Assembly (NCBI GenBank): GCA_903923905.1
Contig: CAIXZH010000106.1
Coordinates: 27,773 to 91,772, forward strand
DNA length: 64,000 nucleotides
Origin: an uncultured Bacteroidia bacterium
GTDB taxonomy: Bacteria; Bacteroidota; Bacteroidia; Bacteroidales; Prolixibacteraceae
Direction of reading: 5' to 3'
In this document: piece after piece, positions 1-9,312 of the stretch
How positions within the stretch are numbered: the first letter of the stretch is position 1
How the letters are laid out: every line of letters starts with the position of its first letter
The notes under the pieces: model-generated
Seen by the model: only the letters and a program-made list of their open reading frames with translations
What the model was told of the DNA's origin: nothing
Database searches by the model: none
Translations under genes and position numbers: made by a program

Positions 1-1214
1 GTATTACTGGTTCCGACGACATCGAGATACTTCCTTCGGTTCCCCTAAATAAAATGAATATAGTGCCAAATTCAATTTTGAACTATTGCTGGCGTTCTGA
101 AGAAACTGTTATTGTCAATGACGCTCTCAATGAAGAGCGTTTTCGTTCTGACCCATATATTCAGAATAATGGAATATTATCTGTGATGTGTCTTCCAATC
201 ACTGCCAAAGGAAGAATTAATGGATTATTGTATCTTGAAAATAGTCTTTTAAAAGGTGTTTTTAATAAAACCAGAATCGAACTTTTACAAATGCTATCCG
301 GTCAAATAGGAATTGCCATCGAAAATTCAATCCTGTATGAGAATCTGGAGGAAAAAGTATCAGAAAGAACCCAGGAAATTGGAAAAGCATATACTGAGCT
401 TAAAGCGGCTCAGGCACAACTCATTCAGTCCGAAAAAATGGCATCGCTTGGAGAACTCACTGCCGGTATTGCCCATGAGATTCAAAATCCGCTGAACTTC
501 GTCAATAATTTTTCAGAAATAAACAGTGAATTAATTGATGAATTGAAGCAGGAAATTGAAAAGGGTAATCTGGATGGGGTAAAGGCGATTGCAAATGATA
601 TTGGGGAAAACGAACAAAAAATAAATCTCCATGGCAAAAGGGCCGATGCCATAGTAAAGGGGATGTTGCAACACAGTCGCACTAATAGCGGTGCAAAAGA
701 ACCTACAAATATTAATGCCCTGGCCGATGAATATCTGCGTCTCTCTTATCATGGACTCAGGGCAAAAGACAAATCTTTCAATGCCACGATGAATACCGAT
801 TTTGATGAGACAATCGGGAAAATTAACCTGATTCCTCAGGACATTGGCCGGGTAATTCTAAATCTGATCAATAATGCATTTTACGCAGTAAATGAAAAAA
901 AGAATCAACTTTCAAAAGACCTTTCAGGTTTAGAAAACCCGAAAGGTCTCCATCCTTACGAACCTACAGTTTGGGTAGGGACCCGGAGAACAAAAAACAA
1001 GGTTGAATTGTTTGTGAAAGATAACGGTAATGGCATACCGCAAAATGCGCTGGATAAAATCTTTCAACCCTTTTTTACGACCAAACCTACCGGCCAGGGA
1101 ACAGGTTTGGGACTGAGTATGAGTTATGATATTGTGAAAGCGCATGGAGGTGAACTGAAAGTGAAGAACAAAGAGGGCGAAGGAGCTGAATTTAAAATTG
1201 AACTTGCTTTGTAA
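1..1214 (+). CDS. GAF-domain sensor histidine kinase, C-terminal part (5' end lies outside the window)
   Basis: The reading frame is open from base 3, so the gene begins upstream and the ATG at 54 is probably internal. What is present starts inside a GAF domain (motif SILNYCWRSEETVIVNDAL), followed by a coiled-coil linker, a HisKA domain with the H-box GIAHEIQNP (His codon at 474-476), an N-box (GRVILNLINNAFYAV) and G-boxes (DNGNGIP, GTGLGLS). A GAF domain entered through this motif is typical of the long kinase/ATPase/GAF/histidine-kinase fusion sensors, so the missing N-terminus may be large; that part is inference. It should autophosphorylate and pass phosphate to a receiver, plausibly the single-domain regulator at 6098. 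The transmitter is closely similar to those of the next two genes, pointing to duplication. Confidence 0.9.
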   Translation, partial: ITGSDDIEILPSVPLNKMNIVPNSILNYCWRSEETVIVNDALNEERFRSDPYIQNNGILSVMCLPITAKGRINGLLYLENSLLKGVFNKTRIELLQMLSGQIGIAIENSILYENLEEKVSERTQEIGKAYTELKAAQAQLIQSEKMASLGELTAGIAHEIQNPLNFVNNFSEINSELIDELKQEIEKGNLDGVKAIANDIGENEQKINLHGKRADAIVKGMLQHSRTNSGAKEPTNINALADEYLRLSYHGLRAKDKSFNATMNTDFDETIGKINLIPQDIGRVILNLINNAFYAVNEKKNQLSKDLSGLENPKGLHPYEPTVWVGTRRTKNKVELFVKDNGNGIPQNALDKIFQPFFTTKPTGQGTGLGLSMSYDIVKAHGGELKVKNKEGEGAEFKIELAL

Positions 1215-1230
1215 TCAATATAATTAAAAT

Positions 1231-4200
1231 ATGCAAAATAGGGTCTCCCAATCTGTTTTTTGTTTTCTTTTCTCCTTGGCTATTGGCGGCTTTGCCCAGT
1301 CCCGACAGGTATATTTCAACCCGATCCTGGGAAACGATGGCATAATTTTAGGTAAGATCAATAGTATTACCCAGGACCCGCAGGGTTATATCTGGCTTTC
1401 AGATCAGGATAACCAATGCATTATCAGGTATGACGGCACACGGATGACCAGTTTCAAATCTGATCCGAAAAATTCCAACTCACTGGGAGGATCCTATCCT
1501 GAATACCTTTATGCCGATCATTCGGGCATACTTTGGATTGGATTCTACGGAAAGGGGCTTGACCGGTTAGATCCTGAAACGGGCAATTTTACCCATTTCC
1601 GGCATAAACAGGATGATCCATTCAGCCTGAGCAACGATACGGTGGCATCAATCCTGACAGATCATGAAGGGACTCTTTGGATCGGCACCTACGGTGGCCT
1701 GGATCGCCTCGACCCGAAAACCGGCAGATTCACCCATTTTGCTCATTCGGCTACTGATCCGGTGAGTCTGAGTTGTAATACGATACGTAAGATTTATGAA
1801 GATCATGAAGGGACGCTTTGGATTGGAAGCGGAAACCCATTCGCAGGGAATAACGAAGGTGGGCTTAACCGTTTCGACCCAAAAACCGGGAAGTTTACCC
1901 GCTATATGCATAACCCTGATGATCCAAATAGCCTGATCAATAATAAAGTCAGGGCTATTTTTGAGGACAGCAGGGGAACTTTCTGGATCGGTGCAGCCGG
2001 TGATAACGGAATTCTTACCATGGACCGCTCCAAGGGCACCTTTGAACGCCATCTTTACGATCCTAAGAAGCCTGAACAATTGAGCCGCCAACCGGTTAAG
2101 AAAGGCGATAAATTTGACCATATCACCTTTATTACCGAAGATGGTAAAGGGTCCATCTGGATTGGAACATTTTCGGAAGGGCTTATTCAGTACGACCCTG
2201 CAACCCGGAAAATGAAACGGTTCACCAGCACCGAAAATATAACTTCCGGATTTAAAGACGATAGCGGCTGGTGTTCCCTGGTTTCCAAAGAAGGTGTTAT
2301 TTGGATAAGCACCCAGGAAAAGAATCTCTATAATGTTGATCCCTTTCGAAACAGTATCCCTCATTTTAAAGCTCCCCAGGTAAATTGTCTTTGTGAAAAC
2401 TCCAATTCAATCCTTTGGTACGGCACTGATAATCAGGGTCTTTTCAGTAAAGACCTGAAAACAGGAGTCATACATCAATACAAAAACGATCCGCGGGATA
2501 AGAATAGCCTCAGTTCCAACAATGCCAATACACTTTTTAAAGACACAGCCGGTGATCTTTGGATCGGTTCGTGGGGCGGCGGAGTTAGCCGGATGAATAA
2601 GGGTACTAAAAATTTCACCCGTTTTGCACACGATCCAAAGAACAGTAAAGGTCTGATTTCGAATTATGTAATTTCAATTTACCAGGATCATGAATCTAAT
2701 CTTTGGATAGGAACGACTGAGGGATGCGATCTGCTGGAACCCAAAACAGGCTACTTCAGGCATTACCTGAATAATCCTAAGGACACCAACAGTATCAGCC
2801 GGAATACCACCACCTGTTTCCTGGAAGACAGTCAGAATAATTTTTGGGTGGGGACCTGGGGTGGCGGTGGAGTAAATCAAATGAACCGGCAGACCGGCAA
2901 ATTTAAACATTACCTGATTGATAAATCTATATACAGCTTGTGTGAAGATTCAAAGGGGGTCGTATGGGTGGGCACAGGAAACGGCATTTTTCAATTCAAC
3001 AAAAAAGTAGACAGATTCGAATTGCTTGATGAGAAGATTACCGGATTTAATATTCCCTATGTATGGGGAATAGCTGAAGATCATCGGAATAATCTTTGGT
3101 TTTGCTCTGCATCGGGACTGATCAGCCTTAATCCCGAAAGGAATAAACTTAGGATTTATGGAAAGAAAAATGGTATTAATGGAAATAGCCTGACCTATGG
3201 TGCAGGCTATATCGGTGCCAATGGAAATCTGTATTACGGGAATGTCGATGGCTACTATTTTTTCCATCCGGACAGCCTGAATTACAATCCTGTTCCGCCG
3301 TCAGTAGTGATAAATTCTTTCTGGGTTACTGGAAAGCAGATAAAACCTGAATCCGGAGGACCTATGCAGGAACCGCTCTCCAAAGCCGGGGAGATTAACC
3401 TGAGCCACGACCAAAATGTCTTTGCCCTTGGTCTTTCCGACATAGACTTTGGAAATCCCGAGGAGGATAAAATTATTTACCGGCTGAAAAATTTTGACCG
3501 CGACTGGACTTCTTTGGGTTCGGAGGGGAAAGCCGCTTATTATGATGTGCCTCCGGGCAAATATACCTTTGAGGTTAAAGCGATCAACAGCAATAATGGG
3601 GTATGGGTTGAAAAGTCTGTTGAACTGATCATTTCACCGCCATTCTGGAGAACCTGGGTGGCCTATATCCTTTATGGCCTTTTATTCATTGCCGGTGTAT
3701 TTGGTGTGGATCGATTCCAGCGGAAACGCTTATTGAGGGCAGAAAGGGAAAGGAACCGCGACAGGGAACTTGCCCAGGCCAAAGAGATTGAAAAAGCCTA
3801 TACCGAACTACAGACGACACAAGCCCAGCTTATCCAATCCGAAAAAATGGCCTCACTGGGTGAACTTACGGCAGGTATTGCCCACGAAATTCAAAATCCA
3901 TTGAATTTTGTCAATAATTTTTCTGAGGTCAATAAAGAATTAATCGCTGAGATGAGGACAGAAATTGACAGGGGTAACATGGCTGAAGTAAAAGCAATCG
4001 CAATGGATATCGAAGAGAATGAAGAAAAAATCCTTCAGCATGGGAAACGGGCAGATGCCATTGTGAAGGGAATGTTACAACATAGCCGCAGCAGCTCCGG
4101 AATTAAGGAGCCAGCCAATATAAATGCCATTGCTGATGAATATTTACGATTGGCCTATCATGGCTTAAGGGCCAAAGATAAATCATTCAATGCAACAATG

Positions 4201-4659
4201 AAGACAAATTTTGATCAATCTATTGGGTATATCAACATTATTCCACAGGACATTGGACGAGTGATTCTCAATTTAATAACCAATGCATTTTATGCCGTTG
4301 ACGAGAAAAAGAAAACTTTAGACCTTCGAGGTTTTGAAAACATTGAAGATCTGTCCATATACGAACCCACAGTCACTGTTCAGACTTCGCGGTTACCCCC
4401 TTTGGAGAGAGGGGGAGTATTGGCCATAAATGATGTCAGTGTATCTAAAGTTTTACTTTCTGTAAAAGATAATGGCAACGGGATACTCCAAAAAAATCTG
4501 GACAAAATTTTTCAGCCTTTCTTTACAACCAAACCTTCAGGTGAGGGAACAGGGCTGGGTTTATCATTGAGTTACGAAATAATAACAAAAGGTCATAGCG
4601 GAGAGTTGAAAGTTATTACAAAAGAGGGTGAATTTACAGAATTTATTATAATCTTGTAG
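1231..4659 (+). CDS. Two-component sensor histidine kinase with Reg_prop beta-propellers and Y_Y_Y domain
   Basis: 1142 residues. A signal peptide (about 1-23) is followed by about a dozen Reg_prop repeats (residues 25-680, recurring pattern D..G.LWIGT.GGLDRLDP.TG.FT.F.HDP), a Y_Y_Y domain (about 715-800), one membrane helix (about 808-828), a coiled coil, then HisKA (His885 in GIAHEIQNP) and HATPase with intact N and G boxes. The periplasmic propeller should sense a ligand, commonly a glycan in this family. Unlike classical hybrid two-component systems of Bacteroidota, it stops after the HATPase and has no receiver or AraC domain, so it needs a separate regulator; the CheY-like protein at 6098 is the nearest candidate. 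The N-terminus follows a normal start 16 bases after the preceding stop. Confidence 0.95.
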   Translation: MQNRVSQSVFCFLFSLAIGGFAQSRQVYFNPILGNDGIILGKINSITQDPQGYIWLSDQDNQCIIRYDGTRMTSFKSDPKNSNSLGGSYPEYLYADHSGILWIGFYGKGLDRLDPETGNFTHFRHKQDDPFSLSNDTVASILTDHEGTLWIGTYGGLDRLDPKTGRFTHFAHSATDPVSLSCNTIRKIYEDHEGTLWIGSGNPFAGNNEGGLNRFDPKTGKFTRYMHNPDDPNSLINNKVRAIFEDSRGTFWIGAAGDNGILTMDRSKGTFERHLYDPKKPEQLSRQPVKKGDKFDHITFITEDGKGSIWIGTFSEGLIQYDPATRKMKRFTSTENITSGFKDDSGWCSLVSKEGVIWISTQEKNLYNVDPFRNSIPHFKAPQVNCLCENSNSILWYGTDNQGLFSKDLKTGVIHQYKNDPRDKNSLSSNNANTLFKDTAGDLWIGSWGGGVSRMNKGTKNFTRFAHDPKNSKGLISNYVISIYQDHESNLWIGTTEGCDLLEPKTGYFRHYLNNPKDTNSISRNTTTCFLEDSQNNFWVGTWGGGGVNQMNRQTGKFKHYLIDKSIYSLCEDSKGVVWVGTGNGIFQFNKKVDRFELLDEKITGFNIPYVWGIAEDHRNNLWFCSASGLISLNPERNKLRIYGKKNGINGNSLTYGAGYIGANGNLYYGNVDGYYFFHPDSLNYNPVPPSVVINSFWVTGKQIKPESGGPMQEPLSKAGEINLSHDQNVFALGLSDIDFGNPEEDKIIYRLKNFDRDWTSLGSEGKAAYYDVPPGKYTFEVKAINSNNGVWVEKSVELIISPPFWRTWVAYILYGLLFIAGVFGVDRFQRKRLLRAERERNRDRELAQAKEIEKAYTELQTTQAQLIQSEKMASLGELTAGIAHEIQNPLNFVNNFSEVNKELIAEMRTEIDRGNMAEVKAIAMDIEENEEKILQHGKRADAIVKGMLQHSRSSSGIKEPANINAIADEYLRLAYHGLRAKDKSFNATMKTNFDQSIGYINIIPQDIGRVILNLITNAFYAVDEKKKTLDLRGFENIEDLSIYEPTVTVQTSRLPPLERGGVLAINDVSVSKVLLSVKDNGNGILQKNLDKIFQPFFTTKPSGEGTGLGLSLSYEIITKGHSGELKVITKEGEFTEFIIIL

Positions 4660-4683
4660 TGTCAAAAAACTAAACCAAATTTT

Positions 4684-6081
4684 ATGTCACTTTCTGTTGC
4701 TCCCCTGGTTGTTAGTTTGATTGTTACGAATCGAATCAGAAAATATGTCAGGACAAGTATTCTGAAGCATTGGGAGCAACCTCTTAAATATGCATTGTTC
4801 CTTTCTGTCATGCTTTTTGCCGCTGAAGTTATTTTTTCCGAAACAGAGGTCATCAAATGGGTCTGGCATGCCTACCTGATTGCCATTATTGTCTTTGCCC
4901 TGAAACAGGATGAATTACGACTGCTTCGAATGTTCATTGTGGCATTTATCCCTTTTGAACTTTTCTCCTTGTTGGGTGATTTGACACAATTGATTAATGA
5001 TAGTTTTTTTAAGGATCATGAAAATTACTTTAATAATGCGACCGGCTTTTCATTTTTTTGGATGGCAGCCATCCTATACAGCCAAAACAGGCAATTTAAG
5101 GCAGCTGAAAAAGAACGAATTAAAAGACAACACGAAGATGAACTGAACCGTGCAATTGCAATCAGAAAGGTGGAACTCGAAGTATTGGTCGCTGAACGAA
5201 CTTCGGAACTGACCGAACAGAAAGAGGAACTGGAAAATGCCCTGGATGAGTTACGCGCTACCCAAACTCAACTCATCCAATCGGAAAAGATGGCTTCCCT
5301 GGGTGAACTTACTGCAGGAATTGCACATGAAATTCAAAATCCGCTCAACTTCGTTAATAATTTCTCCGAAGTAAATGCAGAACTAATTGAAGAGATGCAG
5401 GAGGAGATTGAAAAAGGGAATATGGATGAAGTCAAAGCCCTTGCCAAAGATATTGCCGATAACGAACAAAAGATAAAACACCACGGGAAACGGGCAGATG
5501 CTATTGTAAAAGGGATGTTACAGCATAGTCGCAGCAACAGTGGGATCAAGGAACCGACAAACATTAATGCATTGGCAGATGAATATCTGCGCTTGGCTTA
5601 CCATGGTTTGAGGGCAAAGGATAAATCGTTCAATGTAACCATGGAAACCCATTTTGACAAAAGTATTATCAGTGTCAATATCATTCCTCAGGATATGGGT
5701 CGTGCAATTCTTAACCTGATTACCAATGCATTCTACGCAGTAAATGAAAAAAATAAACTGCAAAGGGACATTGAAAGATCTGAAAACCGGCAAGGTCTCC
5801 CGCCATACCAACCCACCGTTTCATTGAGAACTTCCAGGATCTCTCCCACAAAGGGAGTAGCGGGAAAAGTTAAGATTTCGGTCAGGGATAACGGCAACGG
5901 TATTCCTCAAAACGCATTGGATAAAATATTTCAGCCATTCTTTACAACTAAACCGACAGGTGAAGGAACCGGACTTGGATTATCATTAAGCTATGATATT
6001 GTGAAAGCACATGGTGGCGAGTTGAAAGTGGATACCAATGAGGGCCAGGGGGCTGAGTTCTCAATTATTTTACCAGTTTAA
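4684..6081 (+). CDS. Membrane sensor histidine kinase
   Basis: 465 residues. The N-terminal third holds about four hydrophobic segments (roughly 5-15, 36-52, 60-75, 83-100 and one near 118-132) without a recognisable sensory domain, then a long charged coiled coil (about 137-200), HisKA with His215 in GIAHEIQNP, and HATPase with N-box and G-boxes. The region from ATQTQLIQSEKMASLGELTAG to the end is nearly collinear with the two upstream kinases, so the three are paralogues differing only in their input modules. It is separated by 24 bases from the preceding gene and 16 from the response regulator, so the four genes are probably one transcription unit. The signal sensed is unknown. Confidence 0.93.
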   Translation: MSLSVAPLVVSLIVTNRIRKYVRTSILKHWEQPLKYALFLSVMLFAAEVIFSETEVIKWVWHAYLIAIIVFALKQDELRLLRMFIVAFIPFELFSLLGDLTQLINDSFFKDHENYFNNATGFSFFWMAAILYSQNRQFKAAEKERIKRQHEDELNRAIAIRKVELEVLVAERTSELTEQKEELENALDELRATQTQLIQSEKMASLGELTAGIAHEIQNPLNFVNNFSEVNAELIEEMQEEIEKGNMDEVKALAKDIADNEQKIKHHGKRADAIVKGMLQHSRSNSGIKEPTNINALADEYLRLAYHGLRAKDKSFNVTMETHFDKSIISVNIIPQDMGRAILNLITNAFYAVNEKNKLQRDIERSENRQGLPPYQPTVSLRTSRISPTKGVAGKVKISVRDNGNGIPQNALDKIFQPFFTTKPTGEGTGLGLSLSYDIVKAHGGELKVDTNEGQGAEFSIILPV

Positions 6082-6097
6082 ATTTAATATTCAGAAA

Positions 6098-6469
6098 ATG
6101 AAGATTTTAGTAGTTGACGATGAACGGGATATTCAGACACTTTTTGAACAAAGATTCAGAAAAGAAATTAAAGAGAAATCGATGGAATTTGCATTTGCCT
6201 TTTCCGGGGAAGAGGCCCTGACCTACCTTAACCTGCATGAACATGAAACCGTATTGATCTTGTCCGATATCAATATGCCCGGGATGAGCGGATTAGAGCT
6301 GCTTCGCCAAATAAAGGAGAAATATCTAAAGCCGCCACCAGTGGTAATGATTATCACAGCATATGGCGATGCTGAGAGTTTTGATAAAGCCAAACAGCTT
6401 GGGGCTGACGATTTTCTAACTAAACCTGTCGATTTTACCTATTTAAAAGAGAAATTTAAACAATCATGA
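6098..6469 (+). CDS. Single-domain CheY-like response regulator
   Basis: 123 residues comprising only a receiver domain: acidic pair D7-D8, phospho-acceptor D57 in LSDINMPG, switch Thr87 (IITAYG) and Lys109 (TKP). There is no output domain, so it must act by protein contact or as a phosphorelay intermediate. The ATG at 6098 gives the canonical MKILVVDDE start; a longer in-frame reading from 6038 would overlap the kinase and adds unrelated residues. As the last gene of the kinase cluster it is the natural shared target of the three upstream kinases, which is inference from position. Confidence 0.93.
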   Translation: MKILVVDDERDIQTLFEQRFRKEIKEKSMEFAFAFSGEEALTYLNLHEHETVLILSDINMPGMSGLELLRQIKEKYLKPPPVVMIITAYGDAESFDKAKQLGADDFLTKPVDFTYLKEKFKQS

Positions 6470-6628
6470 ATAATCATCTGATCGGCAAGGAGCATTTGAA
6501 ATAATACTGATTCAACAGCTGATTCTGAATTCCGGGTTAAATAGAGCTTAGAATTCGTATAATGAATTTACTGGTATAACTCAGCTGCAATTTTATCATC
6601 TCTTGATTAATGAAAGGCGGTCTTAAAT

Positions 6629-7213
6629 TCAGCCTAATTCCCAAAATGTGATAAGTTCCTCCGTTTTTAAGAGAATCATCATGCTTTTTAGGTTCTCCAG
6701 GGAGCGGTAGTGAGCTTCCTGGTTAAAGGAAGAGACTGCATCCGTAATTATTACCGGGAAAAATCCTCTGTTAGAGGCATCCCTGCCACTTGATTCAACT
6801 CCATATTCAGTGGCAATTCCTGTGATTATCACAGTTGTTATCCCTGCATTTCGAAGAAGCTGTTCGAAATTTGTGCCAATAAATATGCTGGCCGTGTTTT
6901 TGGGCATAACAATATCGTCACCGATAGGTTCAATTGAAAGATCCAGACCATCAGGTGACTGATTCATTGAGAACCTTCTTTTTTTGAAAAAATATTTTCG
7001 GGAAGGGGACTCAAATTTTTCGGGAAGGGGGGTGATTTTTGAAAATATAACAGGAACCTTCAGTTCCCGTGCCAGTGAAATCAGACTCTTTGTATTGGCC
7101 ATAAATGTTTCAGGATTGAATATACTATTAACCAGCATATTTTGTACATCCCAGACTAAAAGCGCTGATTTCCGGGGGTTTAAAATCTCTTTTAATTCAT
7201 TATCAATTTCCAT
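6629..7213 (-). CDS. Isochorismatase-fold hydrolase lacking the catalytic cysteine
   Basis: 194 residues with the alpha/beta fold signature of the isochorismatase/cysteine hydrolase superfamily: Asp22 in LVWDVQN, Lys105 in [12 protein letters not shown] and the nucleophile loop [16 protein letters not shown]. Where nicotinamidases and other cysteine hydrolases have Cys (ATxxCVEST) this protein has Gly138, encoded GGA at 6800-6802. In the true isochorismatases EntB and PhzD that position is also Gly, so the protein may be active by the vinyl-ether mechanism or may have another role; the flanking sequence otherwise looks like the cysteine-hydrolase branch. It starts 10 bases after the nitroreductase stop and is probably cotranscribed with it and the metal-efflux operon. 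Confidence 0.85.
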   Translation of the reverse strand: MEIDNELKEILNPRKSALLVWDVQNMLVNSIFNPETFMANTKSLISLARELKVPVIFSKITPLPEKFESPSRKYFFKKRRFSMNQSPDGLDLSIEPIGDDIVMPKNTASIFIGTNFEQLLRNAGITTVIITGIATEYGVESSGRDASNRGFFPVIITDAVSSFNQEAHYRSLENLKSMMILLKTEELITFWELG

Positions 7214-7223
7214 AATCTATTTT

Positions 7224-7916
7224 TTATTTTTTAACCGGGTATCCGACTGTCTGTCCAAAAATAACCCTTTGTTCAGTACGTAACTTTAACTTTTCGGTAA
7301 GAATTGTCTTATTGCAATTATGAAACCACGCCACCATGCCCTGAGACGCTGCAAACAAATAGACATTGGCTGCCATCATCCCGGTATCCACAAAATAATA
7401 CGATTTTTGAACTTCCGGATTCTGTAGTCCAGGCTCCTGATAACCTGAGGTATTGGCAAGCTTATCGATATCTGCAACAAAAATCAGGCGGACAGGAGCT
7501 TTATCTCCAAAACTTACCTGCCCCTGACCGATTGCGAGGGGACGTAAATCCTCTGCAGCTACCGGGAGAAGTCTGTTCCCGATTGCATCATACCAATAAG
7601 TTCCCTCCTCAAAGGCAACATAAAGATCAATTTCCTGCGAATTACTGGCTGATGCCGACGTCCTTCCGGGAACTCCAAACGGACCCTTTTTGCGATTTAC
7701 CCCGCATGCAGCCCAAAGAAGATTGGAAAGGGTTTGCAACGAGAGCTTCTTCTCGCTTATTTCACGGACTGTCTTACGTTGCTTTAACGCTTTCATGACT
7801 GTTTTCCCCTTTCCGGATTTAGGTTTCAAAAGTAAGATGGGTGCTAAATCCGGCAAATTACTGAGATTAACCAACGCAGAAATACCACTGGTTTCCTTTT
7901 CCAATTTTTCATTCAT
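7224..7916 (-). CDS. SagB-type nitroreductase family protein
   Basis: About 230 residues with the FMN-binding nitroreductase fold: KQRKTVREISEKKLSLQTLSNLLWAA at the start of the domain, the glycine/serine-rich loop GRTSASASNSQEID, and the C-terminal FGQTVGYPVKK. It resembles the SagB/ThcOx oxidase branch, which oxidises or reduces diverse substrates with FMN and NAD(P)H. The start is placed at the ATG at 7914-7916 because a strong AGGAGG lies 8 bases upstream; the in-frame TTG at 7922 is only 2 bases from that site. It begins 21 bases after the kinase stop, so it is probably the sixth gene of the efflux operon. The substrate is unknown. Confidence 0.88.
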   Translation of the reverse strand: MNEKLEKETSGISALVNLSNLPDLAPILLLKPKSGKGKTVMKALKQRKTVREISEKKLSLQTLSNLLWAACGVNRKKGPFGVPGRTSASASNSQEIDLYVAFEEGTYWYDAIGNRLLPVAAEDLRPLAIGQGQVSFGDKAPVRLIFVADIDKLANTSGYQEPGLQNPEVQKSYYFVDTGMMAANVYLFAASQGMVAWFHNCNKTILTEKLKLRTEQRVIFGQTVGYPVKK

Positions 7917-7937
7917 GATCAAATCCTCCTTTCATAC

Positions 7938-9311
7938 TTAAGAATTTTGTTCTTCGCGTTCAAAATTAATAATTACTGTGGTCCCATTACCCGCCATTGA
8001 TGCAATTTCAATAGTTCCCCCAAACATAGTGATAATTTTATGTACCAGTGAAAGCCCTATACCCGATCCTTTAAAAGCCAGGGCATTACTTGCCCGGAAG
8101 AATGGCTGGAAGAGATCTTTTCTTTCCGTTTCAGGAATTCCAATCCCCTTGTCAGCAATTAGAAGCTGAATGTTTTTTTGAGTTGCATTAAGATTTACCT
8201 CTACTTTTTGTTGACCGGAAAATTTACAGGCATTATCCATGATATTTTCAATGGCGATCCTTATCAGCCCTGGCTTTCCCGCAATCGTAACTAATTCCGA
8301 AATTTCCGGAATGATTGAAAAGTGGACTTCAATCCTTCCCGTATATCTTGTTTTGTCAAAATGTTCTTTAATATCCCAGATCAGTTCATCCAGCCTGATT
8401 TCCTCATTCGTGAGGGTTGAAAGGTCGAAATCGGTCTGGGCCAGGCTGAGCAGATTTCGGGTAAGCAGGTCAAGCCGTTCCGCTTCAGTCATGATCTCGC
8501 TTAGCGTCTTTGTATACTCATCTGCCGATCTTTGTTTTCCAAGTGCTATTTCAGCCTTTCCAAGGATCGCTGTAATTGGGTTTTTAAGTTCATGGGATGC
8601 ATTGTGAATGAAATTTCTCTGAAGTGTAAATGAATTTTCAAGCCGGTCAAGCATTTGATTAAAAGTCCGGGTCAATTCGGCAAGCTCATCATTCCCAGCT
8701 GACTCGCTTAATCGAAGATTCAGGTTCGTAACCCTAATCTTTTTTATATTCCTGAGGATATTTACAATTGGATGAAGGATATTCTTCGCATATAACTGTC
8801 CAATTAAAAACATGAACAGAATGCTGATGGAAAAGATCAGTAGCAGCAATTCAAAAAGTTTCTGAAGCTGTTGATGGCCAATCCCATTCACTGCCGTAAT
8901 AATAACAACAAAATTGCCCTGGTTATCAGGATAGTAAATTCCAATACTTTGCTTGTTCAGATTTGAAAACTTAATGGTTTTCCCATTCAAAAGATTTGCA
9001 GCCAGCTCTAGCGGGACTATTTTCCCGATGGAATCAGTTACAAGTTTCTTATCCTTGGTGTCGAGCACTATCTCTTCTGCATCCGGCAAACTTTTAGCGT
9101 AACTGCTCAAAACTTTTGCATAGACCGTAGGACTCATCTCGTCTTGCTCAAAATATTTCCATGCGGTAAGATTTGCCTTATCAAGGACGAGTGAATAAAA
9201 ATCCTTTTCCATGTAATGTGCCGACAGGTAATAGATCATCGAGAAAGAAAAAAGAAGCACGAATGAAACAATTCCTGCAAAAGTGACTGCTATTTTATTT
9301 CTGATTTTCAT
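7938..9311 (-). CDS. HAMP sensor histidine kinase of the metal-efflux operon (CusS-like)
   Basis: 457 residues: TM1 about 7-29, a periplasmic loop of about 120 residues, TM2 about 153-174, HAMP about 175-227, HisKA with His240 in NASHELKNPITAIL, and HATPase with G-boxes (DKGIGIP, GSGIGLSLV). This is the usual layout of envelope-stress and heavy-metal sensors such as CusS. It starts one base after the regulator gene ends, so the pair is translationally coupled. It should phosphorylate the adjacent OmpR-type protein when periplasmic metal rises, which is inferred from the operon. Confidence 0.93.
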   Translation of the reverse strand: MKIRNKIAVTFAGIVSFVLLFSFSMIYYLSAHYMEKDFYSLVLDKANLTAWKYFEQDEMSPTVYAKVLSSYAKSLPDAEEIVLDTKDKKLVTDSIGKIVPLELAANLLNGKTIKFSNLNKQSIGIYYPDNQGNFVVIITAVNGIGHQQLQKLFELLLLIFSISILFMFLIGQLYAKNILHPIVNILRNIKKIRVTNLNLRLSESAGNDELAELTRTFNQMLDRLENSFTLQRNFIHNASHELKNPITAILGKAEIALGKQRSADEYTKTLSEIMTEAERLDLLTRNLLSLAQTDFDLSTLTNEEIRLDELIWDIKEHFDKTRYTGRIEVHFSIIPEISELVTIAGKPGLIRIAIENIMDNACKFSGQQKVEVNLNATQKNIQLLIADKGIGIPETERKDLFQPFFRASNALAFKGSGIGLSLVHKIITMFGGTIEIASMAGNGTTVIINFEREEQNS

Positions 9312-9312
9312 T

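Noticed and set aside
1648..2364. Long antisense reading frame inside the propeller kinase
   Set aside because: It is the shadow of periodic Reg_prop codons and shows no family features.
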